From Gamarada debralockiae (lineage: Eukaryota > Ascomycota > Leotiomycetes > Helotiales > Hyphodiscaceae): a stretch of 58,851 nucleotides of DNA. The stretch's first letter is position 1, and every line of letters starts with the position of its first letter. This document shows positions 58,509-58,851 of this stretch, one piece after another. A program made the position numbers and the translations under genes. The stretch lies in assembly GCA_002803225.1 (NCBI GenBank), contig NXFV01000454.1, positions 1 through 58,851 of the forward strand, read 5' to 3'. The notes beneath the pieces were generated by a model that saw nothing but the letters and a program-made list of their open reading frames with translations, had not been told where the DNA came from and did no database searches.

Positions 58509-58725
58509 CACCAGGGGTTGGCAAAATTCGTGCACCACTTCAAAAATCCAACTCTTAATAACTTTAAAAAGCAAAGTCCAAAGGAACTATATATTACACC
58601 GGCTTCATCATAAAAAAGGCGCCTTCAAATTTTGTACCAAAAGTTTTCGATATAAATAGTTTCTTGGAGAGCTGTGGTCGCGTCTTCTTTTGGAGGTGGT
58701 GCACGAATTCTGTCAACCCCTGGTG
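58509..58725. mobile_element. Short element with 33-bp terminal inverted repeats (MITE-like)
   Basis: The left arm 58509-58541 begins CACCAGGGGTTGGCA and ends GTGCACCACTTC. The right arm 58693-58725 is its reverse complement with 30 of 33 bases identical; the three differences are transitions. The AT-rich core of 151 bp has no coding potential. Size, inverted ends and lack of genes fit a non-autonomous DNA transposon; the family cannot be decided because a target duplication is not clear. Confidence 0.75.
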
Positions 58726-58744
58726 AACCGTCGCAGAAACGAAG

Positions 58745-58760
58745 CACCAGGGGTTGACAA
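58745..58760 (+). mobile_element. Start of a second copy of the same terminal repeat
   Basis: CACCAGGGGTTGACAA begins 20 bp after the first element, in the orientation of its left arm, and is followed by A/T-rich sequence up to the edge. It probably starts another, perhaps longer, element that continues beyond the window. Confidence 0.55.
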
Positions 58761-58851
58761 GTCTGCCCGGACACTTAAAAAGTACAGCTCCGTTTTAACT
58801 TTTCAACACAGCACAAATTAAAAATTCTGAATCGAGAGAATTATTCATTGC

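Noticed and set aside
1..58851. tRNA, rRNA and CRISPR features
   Set aside because: Reading for B-box-like GTTCGANNC motifs and repeated spacer arrays gave none that fold or repeat convincingly; a covariance-model scan was not possible here.

Overview
This window is from the nuclear genome of a filamentous ascomycete (Pezizomycotina). Most genes carry short introns (about 43-110 nt) with GT(A/G)NGT donors, CTRAY branch points and YAG acceptors. The gene families are typical of moulds: an ascomycete laccase ending in DSGV, a bZIP/DUF3425 factor, an RNA-dependent RNA polymerase, a DOMON-cytochrome b561 protein and a NACHT relic. Several damaged sequences show C-to-T/G-to-A changes typical of repeat-induced point mutation (RIP). 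Placement in Leotiomycetes is a guess from general gene flavour, not something the sequence proves.

Left part (1-25 kb), mostly housekeeping. A very large C2H2 zinc-finger gene runs off the left edge. It is followed by a UbiA-superfamily membrane enzyme with a doubtful 5' reading frame, a secreted DOMON-b561 haem protein, an MFS transporter, an intronless fungal membrane protein, a Tpt1-like protein lacking key catalytic residues, an ERCC6L2/Rad26-like Snf2 translocase, a bZIP factor and the tRNA pseudouridine-32 synthase PUS9. Nearly all are on the minus strand.

Middle part (25-44 kb). A hotdog thioesterase, an allantoate-permease-type MFS transporter, a small secreted protein diverging from a laccase, a gamma-glutamylcyclotransferase-like gene whose 3' part is cut by three in-frame stops, an NAD-epimerase gene broken by one base in its Rossmann loop, another MFS transporter with a GC-AG intron, a heavily decayed fungal membrane-protein pseudogene and an I78-type small inhibitor-like gene. 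Gene decay is concentrated between 35 and 42 kb.

Right part (44-58.9 kb), accessory in character. A three-exon cysteine-rich secreted peptide with the spacing of a CS-alpha-beta defensin, a full-length RNA-dependent RNA polymerase, a MATE transporter, two diverged copies of one dispersed repeat (about 45.1 and 53.7 kb), a RIP-damaged NACHT (NLR-type) ATPase relic, a cysteine-rich single-pass surface protein, and at the right edge a 217-bp element with 33-bp terminal inverted repeats plus the start of a probable second copy. AT-rich, gene-free stretches separate these.

The genes do not form an obvious biosynthetic cluster or operon. The best leads are the defensin-like peptide, the stop-interrupted cyclotransferase-like gene, the catalytically altered Tpt1 homologue, and the RIP-marked repeat/NLR/mobile-element zone beside the RNA-dependent RNA polymerase. 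Exon boundaries were worked out by hand from splice signals and frame continuity, and all need transcript support.
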